From JARYGU01 sp033795365 (lineage in GTDB: Bacteria > Pseudomonadota > Alphaproteobacteria > Rhizobiales > Rhizobiaceae), in NCBI GenBank assembly GCA_033795365.1, contig JARYGU010000009.1, positions 1-64,000 on the forward strand: a stretch of DNA of 64,000 bases, in the 5' to 3' direction. Numbering within the stretch: position 1 is the stretch's first letter; each line of letters begins with the position of its first letter. Made by a program: the position numbers and the translations under genes. This document shows, piece by piece, positions 9,248-18,701 of the stretch. A model generated the notes under the pieces. The model was not told the DNA's origin and did not search any database. It saw nothing but the letters and a program-made list of their open reading frames with translations.

Positions 9248-11941
9248 TCAGGCGGCGAGATCGCGCAGGACGGTCTGCAGGATGCCGCCATTGTTGACAT
9301 AGGTGACCTCGTCCAGCGTATCGATGCGGCAGAGGATCGGAACCTCCTTCACCGTGCCGTCGCCATAGGTGATCCTGGCGACCTTCCGCTCGCGCGGCTT
9401 GATCTCGCCTTCCAGACCATCGATCGTCACGAGCTCGTCGCCCTTGAGCCCCAGACTCGCCCAGGTCGTACCCTCTTCGAAGACGAAGGGGATGACGCCC
9501 ATGCCGACGAGGTTCGAACGGTGGATGCGCTCGAAGGACTGCGCGATCACGGCCTTGACGCCGAGCAGGTTCGTGCCCTTGGCCGCCCAGTCGCGCGAGG
9601 AGCCGTTGCCGTATTCGACGCCGGCGAAGATGACGAGCGGGACGCCTTCGGCCTTGTACTTCATGGCCGCGTCGTAGATCGACATTTCTTCCTTCGACGG
9701 ATAGTGGATCGTGTAGCCGCCTTCCTTGCCGTTCGGGCCGAGCATGTGGTTGCGGATGCGGATATTGGCGAAGGTGCCGCGCATCATCACTTCATGATTG
9801 CCGCGGCGCGTGCCGTATTGATTGAAGTCGGCGACGCCGACGCCATGGTCGATGAGATAGGCACCGGCGGGCGAAGCCGCCTTGATCGAACCGGCCGGCG
9901 AGATGTGGTCGGTGGTGATCTTGTCGCCGAAGAGGCCGAGCACGCGCGCGCCCTTGATGTCCGAGATGCCGGCGCCGGTCTTGCCCATGCCGACGAAATA
10001 GGGCGGGTTCTGCACATAGGTCGACTGGTCGTCCCAGGCATAGGTCTGCCCAGCCGGTATCTGAACGGCCTGCCAGTTCTCGTCACCCTTGAAGACGTCG
10101 GCATATTTCGCGGCATAGAGCGCGCGGGTAACGTATTTCAGGATGAATTCCTGGATTTCCTGCGAGGAGGGCCAGATGTCCTTGAGGTAGACGGGATTGC
10201 CGTTCTGGTCCTCGCCGATCGGCTCCCCGGTGAGGTCCTTCTGGACCGAGCCTGCGAGCGCATAGGCGACGACGAGCGGCGGAGAGGCGAGATAGTTCGC
10301 CTGAACGTCCGGGGAGATGCGGCCCTCGAAGTTCCGGTTGCCGGAAAGGACGCCGGCGGCGATCAGGCCCTTGTCGTTGATCGTCTTGGAGATCGGCCCC
10401 GGCAACGGCCCGGAATTGCCGATGCAGGTCGTGCAGCCGAAGCCGACGAGATTGAAGCCGAGCTTGTCGAGAGCGGCCTGCAGGCCGGACTTTTCCAGAT
10501 ATTCCGCCACCACCTGCGATCCGGGAGCAAGCGAGGTCTTGACCCAGGGCTTCGTCTTCAGTCCCTTGGCGACGGCGTTGCGGGCCAGAAGGCCGGCGGC
10601 GATCAGCACGGACGGGTTGGAGGTGTTGGTGCAGGACGTGATGGCGGCGATCGCCACGTCGCCATGGCCGAGGTCGTAGTCCGTGCCTTCGACCGGGTAG
10701 CGGTTCGAAAGCTGGCCGGGCTTCTTGTAATCGTTCTCCATCGAGGCGGCGAAGCCCGAGGCGATGTTTTCCAGCGCGATGCGGCCCTCGGGCCGCTTCG
10801 GGCCGGCCATGGAGGGGACGACGTCGCCGAGGTCGAGCTCGAGCGTATCGGTGAAGACGAGGTCCGAACCGTCGCCGTCACGCCACATGCCTTGAGCCTT
10901 GGAATAGGCTTCGACCAGCGCGATGCGGCTCTCTTCGCGGCCGGACATGGTGAGATAGTTGATGGTTTCGCCGTCGACCGGGAAGAAGCCGCAGGTCGCG
11001 CCGTATTCCGGTCCCATGTTGCCGATCGTCGCGCGGTCGGCGAGCGTCATGTTGTCGAGGCCGTGGCCGAAGAATTCGACGAATTTGGAAACGACGCCTT
11101 TCTTGCGCAGCATCTGCACGACGGTGAGCACGAGGTCGGTCGCGGTGACGCCTTCCTTGAGCTTGCCGGTGAGCTTGAAGCCGATGACCTCCGGCAGGAG
11201 CATGGAGACGGGCTGGCCGAGCATGGCCGCTTCCGCCTCGATGCCGCCCACACCCCAGCCGAGAACGCCGAGGCCGTTGATCATGGTCGTGTGGCTGTCC
11301 GTGCCGACGCAGGTATCGGGATAGGCGATCGTCTCGCCGTTCTCTTCCTTCGTCCAGACGGTCTGGCCGAGATATTCGAGATTGACCTGGTGACAGATGC
11401 CGGTGCCGGGGGGGACGACGCGGAAGTTCTTAAAGGCCTGCTGGCCCCATTTCAGGAAGCGGTAGCGCTCGCCGTTGCGCTGGTATTCGAGCTCGACATT
11501 GCGGGCAAAGGCGGTCGGCGTGCCGAACTCGTCGACGATGACGGAGTGGTCGATGACGAGGTCCACCGGAACGAGCGGATTGATCTTTTCCGGATCGCCG
11601 CCGAGCGACACCATCGCGTCGCGCATGGCCGCAAGATCGACGACGGCGGGAACGCCGGTGAAATCCTGCATCAGCACGCGCGCCGGGCGATAGGCGATCT
11701 CGTTTTCGACGGTACCCTTGTTCGTCAGCCATTCGGCGACAGCAAGAATATGCTCCTTGGTGACGGAACGGCCGTCTTCGAAGCGAAGCAGGTTCTCCAG
11801 CAGCACCTTCATCGAGAAGGGGAGCCTGGATATGCCGGCAAGGCCGTTCGCTTCAGCCTTGGGCAGGCTGTAATACACATAGTCGACGTCGCCCACCGTC
11901 AGGGTCGAACGACATTTGAAACTGTCTAGGGAGTTGGACAC
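9248..11941 (-). CDS. acnA: Aconitate hydratase A
   Basis: 897-residue aconitase of the AcnA/IRP type, isomerising citrate to isocitrate via cis-aconitate in the TCA cycle. The three cluster cysteines are in TSCTNTSNPSV and GCTTCIGNSGP. Other conserved blocks include CVGTDSHTTMINGLGVLGWGVGG near the N-terminal third and YGNGSSRDWAAKG in the swivel domain. Full length. The gene ends at a clear terminator and is divergent from the ccm operon, separated by 265 bp. No iron-responsive operator was recognised upstream. Confidence 0.97.
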   Translation of the reverse strand: MSNSLDSFKCRSTLTVGDVDYVYYSLPKAEANGLAGISRLPFSMKVLLENLLRFEDGRSVTKEHILAVAEWLTNKGTVENEIAYRPARVLMQDFTGVPAVVDLAAMRDAMVSLGGDPEKINPLVPVDLVIDHSVIVDEFGTPTAFARNVELEYQRNGERYRFLKWGQQAFKNFRVVPPGTGICHQVNLEYLGQTVWTKEENGETIAYPDTCVGTDSHTTMINGLGVLGWGVGGIEAEAAMLGQPVSMLLPEVIGFKLTGKLKEGVTATDLVLTVVQMLRKKGVVSKFVEFFGHGLDNMTLADRATIGNMGPEYGATCGFFPVDGETINYLTMSGREESRIALVEAYSKAQGMWRDGDGSDLVFTDTLELDLGDVVPSMAGPKRPEGRIALENIASGFAASMENDYKKPGQLSNRYPVEGTDYDLGHGDVAIAAITSCTNTSNPSVLIAAGLLARNAVAKGLKTKPWVKTSLAPGSQVVAEYLEKSGLQAALDKLGFNLVGFGCTTCIGNSGPLPGPISKTINDKGLIAAGVLSGNRNFEGRISPDVQANYLASPPLVVAYALAGSVQKDLTGEPIGEDQNGNPVYLKDIWPSSQEIQEFILKYVTRALYAAKYADVFKGDENWQAVQIPAGQTYAWDDQSTYVQNPPYFVGMGKTGAGISDIKGARVLGLFGDKITTDHISPAGSIKAASPAGAYLIDHGVGVADFNQYGTRRGNHEVMMRGTFANIRIRNHMLGPNGKEGGYTIHYPSKEEMSIYDAAMKYKAEGVPLVIFAGVEYGNGSSRDWAAKGTNLLGVKAVIAQSFERIHRSNLVGMGVIPFVFEEGTTWASLGLKGDELVTIDGLEGEIKPRERKVARITYGDGTVKEVPILCRIDTLDEVTYVNNGGILQTVLRDLAA

Positions 11942-12206
11942 TTTATACCCCGTTCCGTCTGATCGCCAAAAGCTGACGTACGAACGCCCGTGCGCGTTTA
12001 GCGCGATTGGGATGCGGGTGCGGCCATTTCCGCTGTCCGTACGCGGAATTCATTTCCGTGTTCGGCGCTAGGATGAAATTCACGCCGACCGCTGGCGTGT
12101 TGCGGGCGTTATAGATAATTTCCAAGAAACGATCCAGAGCGGCAACCCTCAAATCGAGACATTTTTTTGCACTGCGACGAACGTCGTAAAAGGGAAGTGA
12201 AAAGCC

Positions 12207-12851
12207 ATGCGCCTCCTTGCCGGGGACCTGAGTGCCAAGCGGGGCGAAAGCCTGATTTTCCAAGGTATTTCCTTCGAAATAGAGTCCGGAAGCGCGCTGG
12301 TGGTCAAAGGGCCGAACGGGTCCGGGAAGTCGACCCTGCTGCGTGTCGTGGCCGGTCTTCTGCCGGCCTTCTCGGGCCGTGTGCGCGTCGAGGCTGCGCC
12401 CCTTCCCGTCGAGCGGGTGGGGGAGGCCTGCCACTATCTCGGCCACCGCAACGCGATGAAGCGCGAGCTGACAGTCGAGGAGAACCTGCACTTCTGGAAA
12501 GCCTTTCTCGGCGATTGGCCCGGCGGTGCCGGCATGGGCGTGCAGGAAGCGGCAGGCGCCGTCGGCCTCGGCGGAATTTCGCATCTGCCCTTCGGCTATC
12601 TTTCGGCAGGCCAGCAGCGCCGCATGGCAATGGCAAAGCTCCTGGTCGCCCGGCGGCCGATCTGGATACTCGACGAGCCGACTGCGGCATTGGATGCTTC
12701 CGCGGAAACGATGTTCGCCGGACTGGTGACGGATCATCTGGCAGGCGGCGGGCTGGTTCTGGCGGCGACGCACCAGCCACTCGGGCTCGAGGGCATTCGG
12801 GAGCTGAGCATGCCGGAATTTTCCGGCATTCCGGAGGAGGTATGGGCATGA
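12207..12851 (+). CDS. ccmA: Haem exporter ATP-binding protein CcmA
   Basis: 214-residue ABC ATPase of the CcmAB(C)D complex, which provides energy for releasing haem-loaded CcmE in cytochrome c maturation. Walker A is GPNGSGKST, the signature is the CcmA-type YLSAGQQRRMAMAKLL, and Walker B is IWILDEPTAALD. First gene of ccmABCDG. A purine-rich GGGAAGTGAAAAG precedes the ATG. The protein is short, as usual for CcmA. ccmE, ccmF and ccmH are not in the window and must lie elsewhere. Confidence 0.95.
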   Translation: MRLLAGDLSAKRGESLIFQGISFEIESGSALVVKGPNGSGKSTLLRVVAGLLPAFSGRVRVEAAPLPVERVGEACHYLGHRNAMKRELTVEENLHFWKAFLGDWPGGAGMGVQEAAGAVGLGGISHLPFGYLSAGQQRRMAMAKLLVARRPIWILDEPTAALDASAETMFAGLVTDHLAGGGLVLAATHQPLGLEGIRELSMPEFSGIPEEVWA

Positions 12852-12897
12852 CGTCGGCTATGCCGCATTTTTCCGCGAAGCATCAGGGCATCTGTGC

Positions 12898-13557
12898 ATG
12901 ATCGCCCTCTTCCTCCGCGACCTGAAGCTTTCGGTGCGCGCCGGCGGCGGGGCGATGATCGGAGTCCTGTTCTTCATGACCGTGGTCGCGGTCATTCCCT
13001 TCGGCGTCGGGCCGGATCTCAACCTTCTCTCGCGCATCGGCCCGGCGATCCTGTGGATCGGGGCGTTGCTCGCTTCCCTCCTCGGCCTCGACCGGCTGTT
13101 CCAGGCAGAGCGCGAGGACGGATCGCTCGATCTTCTCCTGATGCAGGAGACGCCGCTGGTGCTGACGGTTCTGGTCAAGTGCCTGGCGCATTGGGTTGCG
13201 ACAGGATTGCCGCTTGCGCTGGCGTCGCCGCTGCTTGCGCTTTTCATGAACATGGAGGCCGTGGCGATCGGCGCCACTCTCTTGACCCTGATCGTCGGCA
13301 CGCCCGCGATCACCTTCATAGGCGCTGCCGGGGCTGCCGTTGCCGTGGCGCTGCCGCGCGGCGGCCTGCTGGTCTCCATCCTCGTGCTGCCGCTCGCCAT
13401 TCCCGTGCTGATTTTCGGGGTCAGCGCCGTTTATGCGGCCGTTCAGGACCCCGCCCCGTTCCTGCCGCCTTTTCTTATTCTAATCGCGCTCAACCTGTTT
13501 TTCGCCGTCGTTGGACCGGTAGCGGCCGCTGCCGCATTGCGGTTCTCCTCGGACTGA
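12898..13557 (+). CDS. ccmB: Haem exporter membrane protein CcmB
   Basis: 219-residue integral membrane protein with six predicted helices, the permease partner of CcmA in cytochrome c maturation. The N-terminal IALFLRDLKLSVRAGGG and internal LLLMQETPLVLTVLVK are typical CcmB blocks. It lies 46 bp after ccmA in the same orientation. Full length and intact. Confidence 0.95.
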   Translation: MIALFLRDLKLSVRAGGGAMIGVLFFMTVVAVIPFGVGPDLNLLSRIGPAILWIGALLASLLGLDRLFQAEREDGSLDLLLMQETPLVLTVLVKCLAHWVATGLPLALASPLLALFMNMEAVAIGATLLTLIVGTPAITFIGAAGAAVAVALPRGGLLVSILVLPLAIPVLIFGVSAVYAAVQDPAPFLPPFLILIALNLFFAVVGPVAAAAALRFSSD

Positions 13558-13617
13558 CGGAAATGTGATCCCCGCCGGTCAATTGCAGGCAGGCTTGCGA
13601 AACGGTAAAGAACCTTC

Positions 13618-14388
13618 ATGAGCGAACAGAGCCTTGCGATCCGAAAATTCAGCGATCTCGCCAATCCCACCCGGTTCCTGGCGATTTCCGGCGCCGTTTG
13701 GCCCTGGCTGGCAGGGCTCTCGGCGGCACTGTTCGCGATCGGCCTCTATCTCGCCTTCACGACGGAAGGCGACTACCAGCAGGGGGAGACGGTGCGCATC
13801 ATGTATGTGCATGTGCCCGCAGCCTGGCTTTCGATGATGTGCTATACGGTGATGGCGGCCTCCGCGCTCGGAACGCTTGTCTGGCGCCATCCGCTTGCCG
13901 ATGTCTCGGCGAAAGCGGCCGCGCCGATCGGCGCCTGTTTCACGCTTCTTGCGCTCGTCACCGGCTCGCTCTGGGGCAAGCCGATGTGGGGCACCTGGTG
14001 GGTCTGGGACGCGCGCCTTACCTCGGTTTTCGTGCTTTTCCTGATGTATCTCGGCCTGATCGCGCTGAACCGGGCCATGGACGACCCGACGCGTGCCGCC
14101 AAGGTCAGCGCCGTGCTCATCCTGGTGGGGTTCGTCAATATCCCGATCATCAAGTTCTCCGTCGACTGGTGGAATACGCTGCACCAGCCGGCAAGCGTCG
14201 TTCGGCTCGACGGGCCGACGATCGATGCCGAATTCCTGCGCCCGCTTCTGGTCATGGCGGCCGCCTTCACGCTTCTCTTCTTCACGCTGCATGTGCTTGC
14301 CATGCAAAACGAGATCCTGCGCCGCCGCGTCGCATCCCTGCGCCGGCTGGCGGTTCGCAATGCGGAGCAGGGGGGAGCGCGGCCATGA
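13618..14388 (+). CDS. ccmC: Haem-handling protein CcmC
   Basis: 256-residue membrane protein of the haem-handling family; it loads haem onto CcmE. The diagnostic tryptophan-rich periplasmic motif is seen in WGKPMWGTWWVWDARLTS, and conserved histidines for haem ligation occur in the loops (for example MYVHVPAAW). Six transmembrane helices are predicted. The stop overlaps the start of ccmD (ATGA), implying translational coupling. Confidence 0.95.
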   Translation: MSEQSLAIRKFSDLANPTRFLAISGAVWPWLAGLSAALFAIGLYLAFTTEGDYQQGETVRIMYVHVPAAWLSMMCYTVMAASALGTLVWRHPLADVSAKAAAPIGACFTLLALVTGSLWGKPMWGTWWVWDARLTSVFVLFLMYLGLIALNRAMDDPTRAAKVSAVLILVGFVNIPIIKFSVDWWNTLHQPASVVRLDGPTIDAEFLRPLLVMAAAFTLLFFTLHVLAMQNEILRRRVASLRRLAVRNAEQGGARP

Positions 14389-14549
14389 CCCACGTCTTCT
14401 ATGTCGCCGCTTCCTATGCCGCTGCGGCGGGGGTAGTCGCAGCTCTCGTTCTCTGGGTCTGGCTGGACGGGCGGGGGCGGCGGCGCGAACTTGCCGTGCT
14501 GGACGCCGCCGGCATCCGCCGGCGTTCCGCATCCGGAGATGGCAAATGA
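14385..14549 (+). CDS. ccmD: Haem exporter protein CcmD
   Basis: Small 54-residue membrane protein with one helix (about residues 5-25) and a charged C-terminal tail rich in Arg. CcmD assists release of haem-CcmE from the CcmABC complex. The identification rests on size, topology and position: it overlaps ccmC and ccmG by four bases each (ATGA at both ends). Confidence 0.9.
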   Translation: MTHVFYVAASYAAAAGVVAALVLWVWLDGRGRRRELAVLDAAGIRRRSASGDGK

Positions 14550-15151
14550 GCCTGCCGACGGAGGAGAAAGCCGGACGGGGATCGCTTCTGCGCGTCCTCT
14601 TCGCAGCGCTTCCGCTGGTCATTTTCACGGCGCTGGCTGCGATCTTCTGGACCCAGCTCAGATCGGGGCGGGACGTTTCGGAAATACCCTCGGCGCTGAT
14701 CGGCACCAAGGCGCCCTTCCGTGAACTCGAGCCGCTTGCGGGTGCATCCCGCAACGGCGAACCGGTCCCGGCCCTGACGGCGCAAGCGGTCGAAGGCAAG
14801 CTCACGCTCGTCAATTTCTGGGCATCCTGGTGCGTTCCATGCCGGCAGGAGCATCCCATCATCCTGTCGCTTTCGAGGGATCCGCGCCTTACCGTCGTCG
14901 GCGTGAACTACAAGGACGGCAACGAGAACGCGCTGCGCTTCCTCGGCGAGCTCGGCAATCCGTTCTCGGCGATCGGGCTCGATCCGAGCGGCAAGATGGC
15001 GATCGACTGGGGCGTCTACGGTATTCCCGAATCCTACCTCGTCGGACCCGACGGGACCATCCTCTACAAGAAGGTCGGCCCGTTCGACGAGAAGAGCTTG
15101 AGCGAAGGCATGCTCCCGGCGATCGAAAAGGCCGGCGCGTCCGGCAGCTGA
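14546..15151 (+). CDS. ccmG: Thiol:disulfide interchange protein CcmG/DsbE
   Basis: 201-residue membrane-anchored periplasmic thioredoxin-like protein that keeps apocytochrome c cysteines reduced for haem ligation (called CycY in rhizobia). One N-terminal anchor helix (about 18-38) is followed by a thioredoxin fold with WASWCVPCRQEHP as active site and cis-Pro in YGIPESYLVG. Last gene of the ccm cluster, overlapping ccmD by ATGA, and convergent with yciB four bases away. Confidence 0.94.
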   Translation: MSLPTEEKAGRGSLLRVLFAALPLVIFTALAAIFWTQLRSGRDVSEIPSALIGTKAPFRELEPLAGASRNGEPVPALTAQAVEGKLTLVNFWASWCVPCRQEHPIILSLSRDPRLTVVGVNYKDGNENALRFLGELGNPFSAIGLDPSGKMAIDWGVYGIPESYLVGPDGTILYKKVGPFDEKSLSEGMLPAIEKAGASGS

Positions 15152-15155
15152 CCGG

Positions 15156-15803
15156 TCAAGTCTTTCCTTCCTGCTGCGGTTCGATCGAATGACGCATGAC
15201 CAGCGGCATCTGGGCCAGCGTGAACAGGATGGTGATCGGCATGGTGCCCCAAACCTTGAAGGCGACCCAGAAGTCGGTCGAGAAGCCGCGCCAGACGACT
15301 TCGTTCAGGAGCGCCAAAAACAGAAAGAACACGCCCCAGCGGAGTGTGAGCTTGCGCCAGCCCTCATCCGTCAGCTTGAAGGCCGCGTGAAAGACATAGC
15401 CGAGGAGCGACTTGCCGAAGAGGAGGCCGCCGAGAAGGATGGCGCCGAACAGCGTGTTGACGATGGTCGGCTTCATCTTGATGAAGGTGTCGTTCTGCAG
15501 CCAGAGCGTCAGGGCGCCGAAAACGAAGACGACGATGCCGGAGATGAGCGGCATCATGGGAAGGGTGCGGGTGAGCACCCAGGATACGGCGAGCGCGATG
15601 GCGGTCGCCGCCATGAACAGCCCGGTGGCGATGAAGATCGGCCCGCCCATTTCCGCAAGCACGGGAAACTGCGCTGCCAGCCATTCGCCGCGCGAATTGG
15701 CGAAGAAGAAGACGACGAGCGGCCCGAGCTCCAGAACGAGCTTGAGAAAAGGGCTGATCGGCGGCTCCGCCTTGGCCGGCACCTGGAGCGATTCGTTGCT
15801 CAT
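15156..15803 (-). CDS. yciB: Inner membrane septation protein YciB/IspZ
   Basis: 215-residue polytopic membrane protein of the YciB (intracellular septation protein A) family, linked to envelope and divisome integrity. Typical features are LVLELGPLVVFFFAN near the N terminus, KPTIVNTLFGAILLGGLLFGK in the middle and NEVVWRGFSTDFWVAFKVWG towards the C terminus. It is the last gene of dapF-mtaB-ftsY-yciB; its ATG overlaps the ftsY stop by four bases. The molecular activity of the family is not established. Confidence 0.92.
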   Translation of the reverse strand: MSNESLQVPAKAEPPISPFLKLVLELGPLVVFFFANSRGEWLAAQFPVLAEMGGPIFIATGLFMAATAIALAVSWVLTRTLPMMPLISGIVVFVFGALTLWLQNDTFIKMKPTIVNTLFGAILLGGLLFGKSLLGYVFHAAFKLTDEGWRKLTLRWGVFFLFLALLNEVVWRGFSTDFWVAFKVWGTMPITILFTLAQMPLVMRHSIEPQQEGKT

Positions 15804-17422
15804 TCCTGTACTCCTGCGATCGCTTGCGCGAAATCCTTCGCCTCGAAGGGCTCGAGGTCTTCGATGCCCTCGCCGACGCCGATGAAATAGACGGGCAGCT
15901 TGTGCTTGGCTGCGATCGCGACGAGGATACCGCCGCGAGCCGTACCGTCCAATTTTGTCATGATCAGGCCGCTGACGCCCGCGACGTTGCGAAAAATCTC
16001 GACCTGGTTCATGGCGTTCTGGCCGGTGGTGGCATCGAGGGTCTGCAGCACCGTATGCGGCGCATCGGGATCGAGCTTGCCGAGCACGCGAACGATCTTC
16101 TCCAGTTCGGCCATCAGCTCGGCCTTGTTCTGCAGGCGGCCGGCCGTGTCGATGATCAGCACGTCGCTCTTCTTCAGCTTCGCCTGCTCATACGCTTCGT
16201 AGGCGAGGCCCGCCGCATCCGCGCCCAGCTTCGAGGCGACGATACCGGACCCCGTCCGCTCGGCCCATATCTTCAATTGCTCGATCGCCGCGGCGCGGAA
16301 GGTGTCGCCCGCGGCCATCATCACCTTCAGGCCGGCTGTCGAAAGCTTTGCAGCGAGCTTGCCGATCGTGGTCGTCTTGCCGGTTCCATTGACGCCGACC
16401 ACGAGAATGACATGCGGCTTGTGCGAAAGGTCGAGCTCCAGAGGCTTTGCGACGGGGGCAAGCACCTTGGTGATCTCGCCCGCCATGATCCGGGATACGT
16501 CGCTGCCCGTGACGTCCTTGCCATAGCGTTCGGAGGCCAGCGTATCGGTGATCCTGAGGGCAGTTTCAACGCCGAGGTCGGCCTGGATAAGCAGGTCCTC
16601 GAGATCCTGCAGCGTCGCATCGTCCAGCTTGCGCTTGGTGAAGAGGCTCGCGATCTGCCCGGTGAGCTGCGAGGAGGTGCGCGAAAGACCTTCGCGCAGA
16701 CGCTGGAACCAGGTGCGTCTGGGTGTCGCGGGTGGGGCGGGCTCCTCGCTGCGACTGCGGTCCACCGTGGAAAAGCCCTTGGGAAGCACCGGGCTCGCTG
16801 CCGGCTGATGATCCGCAGCGTCGATATCTTCGGAGGTCTGATCCTTCTCCGCGCCGCCGGGCATCTCCTCCTCAAGGGGGAAGACCGGATCGGGCGCGAG
16901 GTCGTGCTCGACCTCTACCGCCTCATCGGCGATTTCCGTATTCTCGTCGATGGCCGGCCGGGCTTTGCCTTCGTCTTCAGGGATAGGGCCGGCATCCTCC
17001 TCACGGTCTTCCTCATCGGCGGGCAGATGTCCGGAAGGGGTGAAAGAGGGTGTCTCAGATGCAATACCGGGAGAGGTTTCCGGCTCGTCCGCGGTCTCGT
17101 CGGCATCGGGTGCCGGTCCGCCGCCCGTTTCCACCTCCGGCTCGATCACCGGATCTTCCGTCACCGGCAAGGTGACGCGGTCATGCGGCAGCGGATAGAT
17201 ATCCGGCTCGGCCTGTGCAGGAGGATGCCCAGGGTCCGGGTTCGCAGCTTCCGCCTCTTCGAGCAATTCGTCGCGCTCGACGGACGGTGCTTCTGGCGGG
17301 TGCCCGGCCGGGATCGTGGTCTCATCGGCGCGCGGGGCTTCCGCCGGGTCCGCGCTCCGGTCGGCCTCCGGCACGGTATCCTTGCCGAAGGAGAAGATTT
17401 TCTTGATGAAACCGAGAGCCAT
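15800..17422 (-). CDS. ftsY: Signal recognition particle receptor FtsY
   Basis: 540-residue GTPase that docks SRP-ribosome complexes at the membrane for co-translational insertion. The N-terminal 230 residues form a long acidic, Pro/Glu-rich A domain. The NG domain follows, with G1 GVNGTGKTTTIGKLA, G3 DTAGR and G4 TKLDGTARGG. The A domain is longer than in E. coli, common in alphaproteobacteria. It sits 16 bp after mtaB and overlaps yciB, so it is probably cotranscribed with dapF and mtaB. Confidence 0.95.
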   Translation of the reverse strand: MALGFIKKIFSFGKDTVPEADRSADPAEAPRADETTIPAGHPPEAPSVERDELLEEAEAANPDPGHPPAQAEPDIYPLPHDRVTLPVTEDPVIEPEVETGGGPAPDADETADEPETSPGIASETPSFTPSGHLPADEEDREEDAGPIPEDEGKARPAIDENTEIADEAVEVEHDLAPDPVFPLEEEMPGGAEKDQTSEDIDAADHQPAASPVLPKGFSTVDRSRSEEPAPPATPRRTWFQRLREGLSRTSSQLTGQIASLFTKRKLDDATLQDLEDLLIQADLGVETALRITDTLASERYGKDVTGSDVSRIMAGEITKVLAPVAKPLELDLSHKPHVILVVGVNGTGKTTTIGKLAAKLSTAGLKVMMAAGDTFRAAAIEQLKIWAERTGSGIVASKLGADAAGLAYEAYEQAKLKKSDVLIIDTAGRLQNKAELMAELEKIVRVLGKLDPDAPHTVLQTLDATTGQNAMNQVEIFRNVAGVSGLIMTKLDGTARGGILVAIAAKHKLPVYFIGVGEGIEDLEPFEAKDFAQAIAGVQE

Positions 17423-17438
17423 GGGGTGAATTCCGCTA

Positions 17439-18701
17439 CTACGCTGCGTGACGCATCGTCAGGTGCTTGCCATTGTGGCCGGTGATGGCGACGGAAACAA
17501 GCTCGCGCGGCCTGAGACCGGCTGCGTCGACGAGGGTGAAGTTTTCCGTATGCGCCAGGCCGTTGTTCTCGACAAGGATCGTCTGCCGGCTTCCCGCCAT
17601 GGCATCGAGGTGCCGGAGGTGAAGCCTTCGCCCGACATCGCGAAGGCGGGCTGCGCGCTCCTTCACAAGCGTCCGGTCGAGCTGCGGCATGCGGGCCGCC
17701 GGCGTGCCCGAGCGGGGGCTGTAGGGAAAGACATGCAGATGCGCGATGCCGCACTCTTCGGCGAGGGTTTCCGCATTGGCGAACATTTCTTCCGTTTCCG
17801 TCGGAAAGCCGGCGATCATGTCGGCGCCGAAGCTGATGCCGGGCCTCAGATGGCGGACCTTGCGGCAAAAGTCGATCGCGTCGGCCCGAGAGTGCCGGCG
17901 CTTCATCCGCTTCAGGATCAGGTCGTCGCCGTGCTGCAGGGAAAGGTGAAGGTGCGGCATGAAGCGAGGCTCGTCGGCGACAAGATCCCAGAGATGGCGA
18001 TCGGCCTCGATGCTGTCGATGGAGGAGAGGCGCAGGCGGCGGATCTCCGGCACCTGCCTCAGGAGCGTCTTTGCGAGCAATCCGAGGGTCGGACGGCCGG
18101 GCAGGTCGGCGCCGTAGCTGGTGGCGTCGACGCCGGTCAGCACGATCTCGCTATAGCCGCTTTCCGCGAGCCTGCGGGCCTGATCGACGACGGCCCCCAT
18201 CGGGACGGAGCGGGAATTGCCGCGCCCATACGGAATGATGCAGAAGGTGCAGCGATGATCGCAGCCGTTCTGAACCTGGATGAAAGCGCGCACATGCCCG
18301 TCGATCAGGCGCACCATCTGCGGTGCGGTCTCCGTCACGCTCATGATGTCGTTGACGCGCAGCTTCTCCTGCGCCGAAACCCCGAAATCGGGAAGCGATC
18401 GATAGGAGGCCGATTTCAGCTTCTCCTCGTTTCCGAGAACGGCATCGACTTCCGTCATCTCCGCGAAGGTCTGCTTCTCGGTCTGGGCGGCGCAGCCGGT
18501 GACGATGATCCGGGCGTGGGGGTTCTCGCGGCGCGCCCGGCGGATCGCCTGCCGGGCCTGGCGCACCGCCTCCGCGGTGACGGCGCAGGTGTTGACGAGG
18601 ATGGCGTTGTTCAGCCCCGCCTTCTCGGCTTCGGCCCGCATCACTTCGGATTCGTAGGTGTTAAGGCGGCAGCCGAAGGTTATGACGTCGACGCCGCTCA
18701 A
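17439..18701 (-). CDS. mtaB: tRNA t6A37 methylthiotransferase MtaB
   Basis: 420-residue radical-SAM enzyme that converts N6-threonylcarbamoyladenosine at tRNA position 37 to its 2-methylthio form. The N-terminal cluster cysteines are in FGCRLN, NTCAVT and GCAAQT; the radical-SAM cluster is CDHRCTFC (C-x3-C-x2-C); a TRAM-like C terminus follows. The frame is open to 18815, but I choose TTG at 18701, which overlaps the dapF stop (TTGA) and yields the family's usual start SGVDVITFGCRLN. This coupling to dapF seems conserved in rhizobia, from memory. Confidence 0.92.
   Translation of the reverse strand: MSGVDVITFGCRLNTYESEVMRAEAEKAGLNNAILVNTCAVTAEAVRQARQAIRRARRENPHARIIVTGCAAQTEKQTFAEMTEVDAVLGNEEKLKSASYRSLPDFGVSAQEKLRVNDIMSVTETAPQMVRLIDGHVRAFIQVQNGCDHRCTFCIIPYGRGNSRSVPMGAVVDQARRLAESGYSEIVLTGVDATSYGADLPGRPTLGLLAKTLLRQVPEIRRLRLSSIDSIEADRHLWDLVADEPRFMPHLHLSLQHGDDLILKRMKRRHSRADAIDFCRKVRHLRPGISFGADMIAGFPTETEEMFANAETLAEECGIAHLHVFPYSPRSGTPAARMPQLDRTLVKERAARLRDVGRRLHLRHLDAMAGSRQTILVENNGLAHTENFTLVDAAGLRPRELVSVAITGHNGKHLTMRHAA

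Noticed and set aside
9113..11929. 938-codon plus-strand frame antisense to acnA
   Set aside because: High-GC shadow of a strongly conserved gene; the product has no recognisable domain.
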